DNA of 64,000 nt from Bacillus cereus ATCC 14579 (GTDB lineage: Bacteria; Bacillota; Bacilli; Bacillales; Bacillaceae_G), in assembly GCF_000007825.1 (NCBI RefSeq), contig NC_004722.1:4872001-4936000 (forward strand). Direction: 5' to 3'. Made by a program: the position numbers and the translations under genes. The notes under the pieces are model-generated. The model did no database searches and was not told the origin of the DNA. It was given only the letters and a program-made list of their open reading frames with translations. Below are positions 57,510 to 64,000 of the stretch, one piece after another. Within the stretch, counting starts at the first letter, position 1; the number at the start of each line of letters is the position of its first letter.

Positions 57510-58175
57510 ATGACGCATATACTGGTGATTGAAGACAACCCAGATATACAAGAACTTATTCGTGAATTTCTAATGGCACAAAACTTTACAGTTGATGTAG
57601 TTGGTGCTGGAACAGAAGGTATTCTTCTTTTCCAAAAAAATTCATACGATCTTGTCCTCCTCGATGTAATGTTACCAGATATAGATGGCTATAGTATTTG
57701 TAAAATTATGCGAGGACAATCTGATGTACCAATCATTATGTTAACAGGCTTACATAATGAAGAAAGTGAAATTAAAGGATTTGAGTTAGGTATTGATGAC
57801 TATATTACGAAACCGTTCCATTATACTGTATTTATTAAGCGTGTAGAGGCTGTATTAAGAAGGGCAGCAACGAAGGAAGCAGAAGCTGCAACTATACTAC
57901 AATTCCATGAATTGATGTTAAACTCTACAGCATATGCAGCTTATGTTCATGGTAATCAAATTGAATTGACAACAAAAGAATTTGAAATTATTTATACTTT
58001 ACTGCAAAATCGAGGAAAAGTATTATCAAGAAGTGATTTGTTGAATAAGGTATGGGGCTATGAACATTATGGTGATGTAAGAGTTATAGATACACATATT
58101 AAAAACTTAAGAAAAAAATTAGGAATTCCTTATATTAAAACGGTGAAAGGCATTGGCTACAAAATCGAATCGTAG
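57510..58175 (+). CDS. Response regulator, OmpR/PhoB type
   Basis: The 221-residue protein has a receiver domain (E8-D9 acidic pocket, phospho-acceptor D52 in LLDVMLPD, and TKPF lysine near 102) and a C-terminal winged helix (LTTKEFEIIYTLLQNRGKVLSRSDLLNKVWG). AGGAGGTG precedes the ATG. The histidine kinase gene overlaps it by 23 nt. Its DNA target may include the 11-bp repeats at 56066 or sites near 59.6 kb, which is inference. Confidence 0.93.
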   Translation: MTHILVIEDNPDIQELIREFLMAQNFTVDVVGAGTEGILLFQKNSYDLVLLDVMLPDIDGYSICKIMRGQSDVPIIMLTGLHNEESEIKGFELGIDDYITKPFHYTVFIKRVEAVLRRAATKEAEAATILQFHELMLNSTAYAAYVHGNQIELTTKEFEIIYTLLQNRGKVLSRSDLLNKVWGYEHYGDVRVIDTHIKNLRKKLGIPYIKTVKGIGYKIES

Positions 58176-59595
58176 CAAAGACAACATCACCAAAAATATT
58201 TTCATCAAAACCTTATTATTTTGTATTCTTTTATCACTTTGTCTTTATCAAATTATTTACTTTCTAGCTTCAAACTACGATAAAGAACGTTTTGCGAAAG
58301 AAAATGGAACGCCGACTACAGAACAGGCGAATTCAGATAAGCAAAACGACGAAAGTAAAACGAAGCAAAATAAAGCTGTGTCAGAGGGGAGCATTTCTAA
58401 TTTCCAATCTTCTATTATAGATTATAAATCTCTTTCTACAGCTATCAATCACCTTTTGCAGCCTAGCCAAACTGTAAAGGCAAAAGAACATACACAAAAT
58501 CTTTCGGGGAAAAATAGCACTTCTAATCCGCCTACAGAAGCAGAAAAGAAAGCCGCTAATAATGATGCCTTACATACACAAAATGCAGCAAGTAAAACAA
58601 ATGATACAAATGATAATCCAAAGTTAGCAGATGCGTTGCAGCAATTAGCTCCACATATTGGCGCGACAATGCTTGCATTATCACTACTCGGATCTTTAAT
58701 TTATACAAAACTAATTGCCAAACCTTTTCAATATATGAGCGATGCTTTAAAAGATATTATGAATCTTGATTTCTCAGATAAAAAGCTACTTAACAAAAAT
58801 GCAGATCAAACAGATTTTAATTTGCAAGTAGCTGCTTCACAAGTACCAAACATTGTGAAGAATTTACATGCAAGCAATCAAGATTTAAGAAACGAGCTCA
58901 AGAAGGAACAACAATTAGAACAATCTCGTAAAGAATTTATGTCTATGCTATCCCATGAATTAAAAACACCAATCGCAGCCGTTATGGGACAACTAGATGG
59001 CATGATTCATGGAATTGGAGCTTATAAAGATAGAGATAAGTATTTGAAACGTTCCTACGAGATGATGCAAGACATTAACATATTAACGGAAAAAATGTCG
59101 GAATTATCCAAAATACAAAACCCTCAATTTAAACCTAATTTAGAAGTCATTTCTTTATCTAATATTATTGAGGATGTTATGAAGAAAGTAGATTACTTTG
59201 TATCTGTAAAACAATTAAATGTACAATCTAATATTAAACACGACGTACAAATTTTAGCTGATCCTAAATTTATTCAAACTGCTATTTTTAACATTATTTC
59301 AAATGCAATTCATTATACAATTGACCATCAGCACGTATATATAAAGCTTTATGAAAAACCAAATGGTTACGCATTAGAAGTATTAAATACAGGTTCACAA
59401 ATTGATGAAGATAAACTTGCTCATTTATTTGAGCCTTTCTATCGCGCAAACCCTGATAAACACGGTTTAGTACAAGGTAGTGGTCTTGGATTATATATCG
59501 TGAAACAAATATTAGATAAACATCAATTTCCTTATGGGATACAAAACACGCCTCAAGGTGTAAAATGTTCTATTGTATTCCCAAAAGCAATGTAA
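58153..59595 (+). CDS. Sensor histidine kinase
   Basis: The 480-residue kinase has TM1 at about 18-39, an extracytoplasmic region of about 130 residues, TM2 at about 168-188, then HisKA with H268 in MLSHELKTPI and a HATPase domain (NIISNAIHY, then GSGLGLYIV). The outside region is strikingly polar and low in complexity (EQANSDKQNDESKTKQNKA), without a recognisable sensor fold. The start is a TTG at 58153 inside the response regulator gene; no ATG lies near. Confidence 0.9.
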   Translation: MATKSNRSKDNITKNIFIKTLLFCILLSLCLYQIIYFLASNYDKERFAKENGTPTTEQANSDKQNDESKTKQNKAVSEGSISNFQSSIIDYKSLSTAINHLLQPSQTVKAKEHTQNLSGKNSTSNPPTEAEKKAANNDALHTQNAASKTNDTNDNPKLADALQQLAPHIGATMLALSLLGSLIYTKLIAKPFQYMSDALKDIMNLDFSDKKLLNKNADQTDFNLQVAASQVPNIVKNLHASNQDLRNELKKEQQLEQSRKEFMSMLSHELKTPIAAVMGQLDGMIHGIGAYKDRDKYLKRSYEMMQDINILTEKMSELSKIQNPQFKPNLEVISLSNIIEDVMKKVDYFVSVKQLNVQSNIKHDVQILADPKFIQTAIFNIISNAIHYTIDHQHVYIKLYEKPNGYALEVLNTGSQIDEDKLAHLFEPFYRANPDKHGLVQGSGLGLYIVKQILDKHQFPYGIQNTPQGVKCSIVFPKAM

Positions 59596-59677
59596 AAACC
59601 TACTACAATTTCATACCCCAAATTCATACTTCGTATGAGTGGCGGAATTTTGTAGAGTGTCTTACTCTGTTTCGTTC

Positions 59678-59713
59678 GCCCGTTATCCTTATTTGGATAG
59701 CGGGCGTTTTTTA
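59678..59713 (+). terminator. Terminator of the two-component operon
   Basis: GCCCGTTATCC pairs with GGATAGCGGGC (one G-T) and is followed by six T. Confidence 0.85.
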
Positions 59714-59735
59714 TTACTTAAAAGGAGGATTTTTT

Positions 59736-60638
59736 ATGGAGAAGTTTAAATATTCATTGCTCGTTTTATTCGGTGCTTGCAGCTATGGCATACTTTCAAC
59801 TATTTTCAAACTCGGATTCATAAATGGATTTTCAGCACATCAACTATTAGGAGGACAATATGTCTTCGGATGGATTGGACTATTTCTACTCGTTCTTTTC
59901 TTTTCACGTCATAAAGTAACAAAAAAACAATTCTTTTCATTACTAACCGTCGGAACAACAATGAGTATGACTGGGATTTTCTACGCTATTTCTGTAGAAG
60001 AACTACCCGCATCTATCGCTGTCGTCCTACTCTTTCAGTTCACTTGGATTGGTGTCATTATCGAAGCGATTGCAAATCGAACATTTCCAAGCCGCGATAA
60101 GATCATATCTATCCTTATTTTATTTGCTGGTACATTGTTTGCAGGTGGTGTATTTGAAGGCCTCGGACAAAGTTTTTCTACGAAAGGGATTATCTTTGGA
60201 CTATTAGCTGCAGTCTCTTTTTCATTCTATGTTTTTGCAAGCGGGCGCGTCGCTACGGATGTTCCGCCTTATACGAAAAGCTTCCTTATGACAACAAGCG
60301 CTACTCTTATCGTATGCCTATTCTTTCCGCCAACCTTTTTAACAGACGGTGCTTTGCAAGCCGGTCTATGGAAATATGCTTTCTTCCTCGGATTATTCGG
60401 CGTTGTTGTACCTGTCATTTGTTTTTCAATCGGTGTACCAAAGGTTGGAACAGGGCTTGGTACGATATTAGGTGCAGCTGAATTACCAACTGCTATTATT
60501 GCTTCTATTACACTTGTACATGAAGTCGTAACGTTCATGCAGTGGATTGGAATTATTTTCATATTGGTTGGGATCTTCATTCCTCAGCTGCTTACGGCTA
60601 GGAAAGAAAGGAAACAAAATCGCGTGCATAGCGCTTGA
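59736..60638 (+). CDS. EamA family (DMT) transporter
   Basis: The 300-residue protein has ten membrane segments and two EamA repeats (GACSYGILSTIFKLGF..., then FGLLAAVSFSFYVFASGRVA). These transporters export metabolites or amino acids. AAAGGAGGA precedes the ATG at 59736; the longer frame from 59565 runs through the terminator. Substrate is unknown. Confidence 0.85.
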   Translation: MEKFKYSLLVLFGACSYGILSTIFKLGFINGFSAHQLLGGQYVFGWIGLFLLVLFFSRHKVTKKQFFSLLTVGTTMSMTGIFYAISVEELPASIAVVLLFQFTWIGVIIEAIANRTFPSRDKIISILILFAGTLFAGGVFEGLGQSFSTKGIIFGLLAAVSFSFYVFASGRVATDVPPYTKSFLMTTSATLIVCLFFPPTFLTDGALQAGLWKYAFFLGLFGVVVPVICFSIGVPKVGTGLGTILGAAELPTAIIASITLVHEVVTFMQWIGIIFILVGIFIPQLLTARKERKQNRVHSA

Positions 60639-60705
60639 AAAAATACAGAATTTATATAAAAGATATAACTGCAATTAAAATAAGTAAATTTATCTGGAGG
60701 TATAA

Positions 60706-60960
60706 ATGACTATTTTAAGCATCGTATTTTTTGCTATTATGTGTATCTTCTTCCTAATAAGATATATGAAAGAAAAGAAATTTTACGATTTACTTCTCAT
60801 TCCCGTTTGTATATATGCAGGAGCAGTGAAAACTCCTTTCGTAGAGTACTTAAACTTTAATACTACATTTAAAATAACGTATGATATTGCAGCTATTATT
60901 CTTGTAATCCTTGCTGTACTTTTCTTTTTGAAAGATAAGAAAGAGAATCATACTGCATAA
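60706..60960 (+). CDS. Small membrane protein, 84 residues
   Basis: The protein has three hydrophobic segments (ILSIVFFAIMCIFFLI, LLLIPVCIYAGAV, IAAIILVILAVLFFL) with basic ends. CTGGAGG precedes the ATG. It lies 67 bp after the EamA gene. I do not recognise the family. Confidence 0.65.
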   Translation: MTILSIVFFAIMCIFFLIRYMKEKKFYDLLLIPVCIYAGAVKTPFVEYLNFNTTFKITYDIAAIILVILAVLFFLKDKKENHTA

Positions 60961-60996
60961 CAAAAGACCTTTCATTTACTTGAAAGGTCTTTTTCT
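60961..60996. terminator. Bidirectional terminator before metS2
   Basis: AAAGACCTTTCA pairs with TGAAAGGTCTTT around a 6-nt loop, with A and T tracts. Confidence 0.9.
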
Positions 60997-61001
60997 CTAT
61001 C

Positions 61002-62636
61002 TCATTTTACTGCTCCATACAGCTTCTCTATCTCATGCTCAATTTGTTTTACATCGATTCGCTCAAATAATGGCTGTACGCTATCAATTCTACTTGGCAA
61101 CGTATTTTGCGGTTCCCAATTTCGTTTCACAATCGACAATGTGTTTCTAACCCTTTCACTTGAAAATGGTAAAAACGGTTCAAGGAGATTTGCAAAATTA
61201 GCGATAAGATACACACAGTTATAAATCGTTTCTTCACATGAAACTGGATCATCTTCTCTTTGTTTCCAAGGCTGCTTTTCATCAAAGTATTTATTTGCAA
61301 AACGTACTGCATCAAATATTGTTTCTAGCGCCACCTTAAATTTAGTTTGCTCAATCGCCTCTCCTACATGTTTATATAATCCTTCTACTTTATCTTTCAG
61401 CTCTACCTCAATACTTCGCTTCGGCACGATACCACCATAATATTTTTCGATAAACTTTAATGTCCGGTTCACAAAGTTCCCGTATGCACCTAATAATTCA
61501 CTATTATGACTGTAAATAAATTCCCGCCATGAAAAATCAGTATCGCGATTTTCTGGTGCGTTGACGGTTAAAAAGTAACGAATAGAATCTGGATCATAGC
61601 GTTCTAATATGTCAGGCACCCATACTGCCCAATTTTTACTTGTAGATAATTTTCTTTTTTCAACTGTTAAATATTCATTCGAAACGATATGACGCGGGAT
61701 TGCTTCCTCCCCTATTCCAAGTAATACCGCTGGCCAAATGACGGAATGAAACGGAATATTATCCTTTCCGTGCACATAATATGTTTTCGCTTCGCTATCC
61801 CAAAACTCTTGATCATCTTTCCCTGTTTCTTCAGCCCAATGTTTACTCGCTGAATAATAGCCTGTCACTGCTTCAATCCATACGTAAATTTTCTTATCTT
61901 CATACCCTTCTACTGGAATTGGTACTCCAATTGGTAAATCACGTGATACGGCCCTATCTAGTAATCCTTCCTTTACATATCTCTCTGTTAGTTGAATCGC
62001 ATTGTCGCGCCATGTCCCTGTTTGTTTGGCAATTTCTACAGCCCTTTTAATTTGCTCCTGAAATGTATGCAATGCGAAATAGAAATGCTCTGTTTCCTGT
62101 ACGGATGGTGTACTACCACATAACTTACATTTCTTTTCTAACAAATCGAGTGGATCTAAAATAGCAGAACACGCATCGCATTGATCTCCTCTTGCTGCTT
62201 CATGGCAATGTGGACATATTCCTTCTACATAACGATCCGGTAAAAACTGCGTACACGTTTCACAATACGCTTGTTCCACTATTTTTTTATAAATATGTCC
62301 TTCTTCTAATAAACGTAAAAAAACATTTTGAACCGTTTCATGATGGTGCTCACTATCTGTACGTGTATAGCAATCATAAGTAAAACCAAGGCTACGAAAA
62401 CATCGCTGGAACTCTTCATGATACTGATCAGCAATTTCCTTCGCTGTCACACCTTCTTGTTTTGCCCTAATTGCAATCGGTGTTCCATTACAATCACTCC
62501 CCGAAACATACAACACATTCTCACCTTTTGACCGGTAATAACGTGCTAAAATATCTCCAGGTAATAAACTCGCAATATGGCCAAGATGTAATGAACCATT
62601 CGCATACGGCCAAGCGCCCCCAATAAAAATACTCAT
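61002..62636 (-). CDS. metG2: Methionyl-tRNA synthetase, second copy type
   Basis: The 544-residue class I synthetase has the HLGH signature at 17-20 and the KMSKS-like loop KLSTSK near 327. The zinc region has two knuckle pairs (CETC...CPHC and CDAC...CKLC). It lacks the C-terminal tRNA-binding (CsaA-like) domain of the main MetG of Bacillus, so it matches the shorter MetG2 form seen in the B. cereus group. The gene is under a methionine T-box, which fits a synthetase induced on starvation. Confidence 0.93.
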   Translation of the reverse strand: MSIFIGGAWPYANGSLHLGHIASLLPGDILARYYRSKGENVLYVSGSDCNGTPIAIRAKQEGVTAKEIADQYHEEFQRCFRSLGFTYDCYTRTDSEHHHETVQNVFLRLLEEGHIYKKIVEQAYCETCTQFLPDRYVEGICPHCHEAARGDQCDACSAILDPLDLLEKKCKLCGSTPSVQETEHFYFALHTFQEQIKRAVEIAKQTGTWRDNAIQLTERYVKEGLLDRAVSRDLPIGVPIPVEGYEDKKIYVWIEAVTGYYSASKHWAEETGKDDQEFWDSEAKTYYVHGKDNIPFHSVIWPAVLLGIGEEAIPRHIVSNEYLTVEKRKLSTSKNWAVWVPDILERYDPDSIRYFLTVNAPENRDTDFSWREFIYSHNSELLGAYGNFVNRTLKFIEKYYGGIVPKRSIEVELKDKVEGLYKHVGEAIEQTKFKVALETIFDAVRFANKYFDEKQPWKQREDDPVSCEETIYNCVYLIANFANLLEPFLPFSSERVRNTLSIVKRNWEPQNTLPSRIDSVQPLFERIDVKQIEHEIEKLYGAVK

Positions 62637-62659
62637 CTTACATTCCTCCTTTAAAATAT

Positions 62660-62962
62660 AAAAAGCCCCACCCCTATCTTAAAAAAGATAAGGGCGGGGC
62701 TGTATAAACAGTCGCGGTACCACCTTATTTCGCCAATTACTCACATAATTAGCCTTAACAAGTACGGAGCTCTATGCTCTTATACTGTGGTTTTGATAAC
62801 GAGTACCAACTCTCGTCGCCGCCTACTATTATCATTTGATAAGTTCAGGACGAAGCTCAAAGGCCATTGTTCAAATGAATATTCTTGCTTCTTCTCAGCT
62901 ACCGAAGCTCTCTGGAAAGAATGTGTTCATCCTACTTTTCCTTTTCAACGCTTTTACGTATA
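62660..62962 (-). promoter_or_regulatory. T-box riboswitch, methionine (AUG)
   Basis: The minus strand has the T-box core TAAGGTGGTACCGCG (62727-62713) and a terminator stem (AGCCCCGCCCTTATCT, 62664-62701, then four T). In stem I CAATGGCCTTTGAGCTTC places ATG (62867-62865) in the specifier position followed by a purine. Uncharged tRNA-Met would permit read-through into the synthetase gene. Confidence 0.95.
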
Positions 62963-62968
62963 ACAAGT

Positions 62969-62997
62969 ATTGTACGACTTAATCACAGAAAAATCAA
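62969..62997 (-). promoter_or_regulatory. Promoter of the T-box/metG2 transcript
   Basis: TTGATT (62997-62992) and TACAAT (62974-62969) are 17 bp apart on the minus strand. Confidence 0.75.
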
Positions 62998-63071
62998 ACT
63001 TTTATCCAGAACGAAAAGGAAATCCCATCCTCCCGCCGAATACCTATACGTTCACAAAAGGAGTGATAACA

Positions 63072-63890
63072 TTGAACCAAAAACAACTAAGCACTATAAA
63101 TGAAAAAAGCTGGAATACAGCTGCTTATGAAGCTTGGACGAATCGCCATGGGGCGCCAGAGGATTATGCAAAAAAAATTATGGAAGATCCCACACGCGAA
63201 GTAGCACATTATTTACCTTACATACAATCTCCAAAAGGAAAACGTATTATTAACTTACTCGGCTCAAAAGGAAATAAAGCTGTCGCACTTGCCCTTTTAG
63301 GCTCTGACGTAACAGTTGTTGATATTTCAGCAAGTAATGCAAAATATGCAAATGAACTTGCGGACGCAGCAGGTGTCTCTATCCAGTATGTCGTTTCTGA
63401 TGTATTAAATGTGCAGCTCTCCGAATCATTTGATATCGTATTGCTGGAACTTGGTGTACTCCATTACTTTCTAGATTTAAAACCACTCTTTCAAAAAATT
63501 GCTACTTTACTTAAGCGAGATGGAATGCTTATACTTCGTGACTATCATCCTGTTTACACAAAATTATTAGGAGTCGACCACCCATCATTTCAGGCCAATG
63601 GAAATTATTTCGATGAAGAATTAATTGAAGATGATGTTGCTTATAGCATCCTTCTTACAGAAGCACAGAAAGAATCGCTACCTAAAACAACCATCCGTCG
63701 CTGGACGCTAGGAGAAATCATTACAACACTTGCGGAAGAACGTTTTAAAATCGAAAAACTAGTTGAAGAACATGGATCTCATCAAAGATGGGTCTTTCCT
63801 TCTACTGCACCAGAAGGAATCGAAGAACGTATCCCTGGTCTATATACAATAATTGCGACAGCATGCAAAAAAGGATCCCTTCACGGATAG
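63072..63890 (+). CDS. SAM-dependent methyltransferase
   Basis: The 272-residue protein has a class I methyltransferase fold: KRIINLLGSKGNKAVALALLGSDVTVVDIS is motif I with an unusual LLGSKGNKA glycine loop, and FDIVLLELGVLHYF is motif IV-V. The start is a TTG at 63072, eight nt after AAAGGAG; the frame upstream to 62970 has no site. The target is unknown. Confidence 0.85.
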   Translation: MNQKQLSTINEKSWNTAAYEAWTNRHGAPEDYAKKIMEDPTREVAHYLPYIQSPKGKRIINLLGSKGNKAVALALLGSDVTVVDISASNAKYANELADAAGVSIQYVVSDVLNVQLSESFDIVLLELGVLHYFLDLKPLFQKIATLLKRDGMLILRDYHPVYTKLLGVDHPSFQANGNYFDEELIEDDVAYSILLTEAQKESLPKTTIRRWTLGEIITTLAEERFKIEKLVEEHGSHQRWVFPSTAPEGIEERIPGLYTIIATACKKGSLHG

Positions 63891-63906
63891 GATCCTTTTT
63901 GCATGC
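63861..63906 (+). terminator. Terminator of the methyltransferase gene
   Basis: GCATGCAAAAAAGGATCC pairs with GGATCCTTTTTGCATGC around a short loop, a stem of about 17 bp. The last 94 bp of the window show no gene I can support. Confidence 0.85.
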
Positions 63907-64000
63907 TCACGCATATAAGTTGAGGTTGGAGATTACCATAATTCTGTAGAATAGGACACAAGATATTTCAACATTTCGTCTCTGACTTACGTCGTCAAAA

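Noticed and set aside
59565..59735. Upstream extension of the EamA transporter frame
   Set aside because: It runs through the two-component operon terminator, and AAAGGAGGA marks the ATG at 59736.
1..64000. Prophage, transposase, rRNA or tRNA genes
   Set aside because: No integrase, terminase, transposase, rRNA core or cloverleaf with a T-loop GTTCRA pattern was seen on either strand; the T-box leaders are the only tRNA-related RNA elements.

Overview
This window looks like a chromosomal segment of a Bacillus cereus-group organism (B. cereus, thuringiensis or anthracis type). The reasons are AT-rich Gram-positive DNA with strong GGAGG ribosome binding sites, spore genes (lytH, yunB, spore coat proteins, a YhcN-type lipoprotein), and gene order that follows two B. 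subtilis blocks: yutF-yutE-yutD-yutC-lipA-lytH-yunB-yunC-yunD, then suf and metNPQ-yusD-yusE-yusF-gcvH-yusI-fadE-fadA-fadN-yuzL-fadM. I saw no rRNA, tRNA, CRISPR array, prophage or insertion-sequence transposase. The species assignment rests on gene recognition, not on a search.

Layout. 1-12.8 kb: yut/yun block with a SufR-like regulator, class II fructose bisphosphatase (glpX), a terminator-ended structured RNA, lipoyl synthase and spore genes. 12.8-13.5 kb: gene-free stretch with two kinds of dispersed repeat. 13.5-18.7 kb: sufCDSUB iron-sulfur assembly operon. 18.9-22.7 kb: methionine ABC importer with two tandem MetQ lipoproteins behind a SAM riboswitch. 22.8-26.1 kb: yusD-yusE-yusF, gcvH, an ArsC/Spx-like protein and an 81-bp tandem repeat. 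26.2-32.2 kb: PAP2 protein, an L-lactate dehydrogenase/EIIC pair, spore coat proteins, a CPBP protease and a TetR/metallo-hydrolase pair. 32.3-40.2 kb: fatty-acid oxidation genes fadN-fadA-fadE with a FadR operator, yuzL, a D,D-carboxypeptidase and proline dehydrogenase. 40.5-47.4 kb: small conserved proteins, a chemoreceptor, a TrmB regulator, an MFS exporter and a SteT-like permease behind a T-box. 47.5-55.8 kb: a frameshifted repeat protein, yidC2 with an upstream MifM-like ORF, YitT, a GNAT enzyme, an Xre-DUF3169-M50 module and DedA. 55.8-64 kb: L,D-transpeptidase, a two-component system, an EamA transporter, a second methionyl-tRNA synthetase behind a Met T-box, and a methyltransferase.

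How the genes work together. Sulfur and cofactor functions cluster: methionine uptake is under SAM control, the suf operon makes Fe-S clusters, lipoyl synthase uses them, and gcvH is a lipoylated carrier. The fad genes form a FadR-controlled beta-oxidation operon. Two T-box leaders tie gene expression to uncharged tRNA (methionine for metS2, probably threonine for the permease).

The most interesting item is the 94-codon ORF directly upstream of yidC2. It has an N-terminal membrane segment and an acidic tail. Its last codons form one arm of an 11-bp hairpin whose other arm covers part of the yidC2 Shine-Dalgarno. This is the architecture of the B. subtilis MifM-YidC2 nascent-chain sensor, with a sequence that looks quite different. 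Other points worth a second look are a CTG start for yunD, a 6S-shaped RNA near 2.9 kb, dispersed palindromic repeats in operon leaders, and an 81-bp tandem repeat carrying a palindromic operator-like core.
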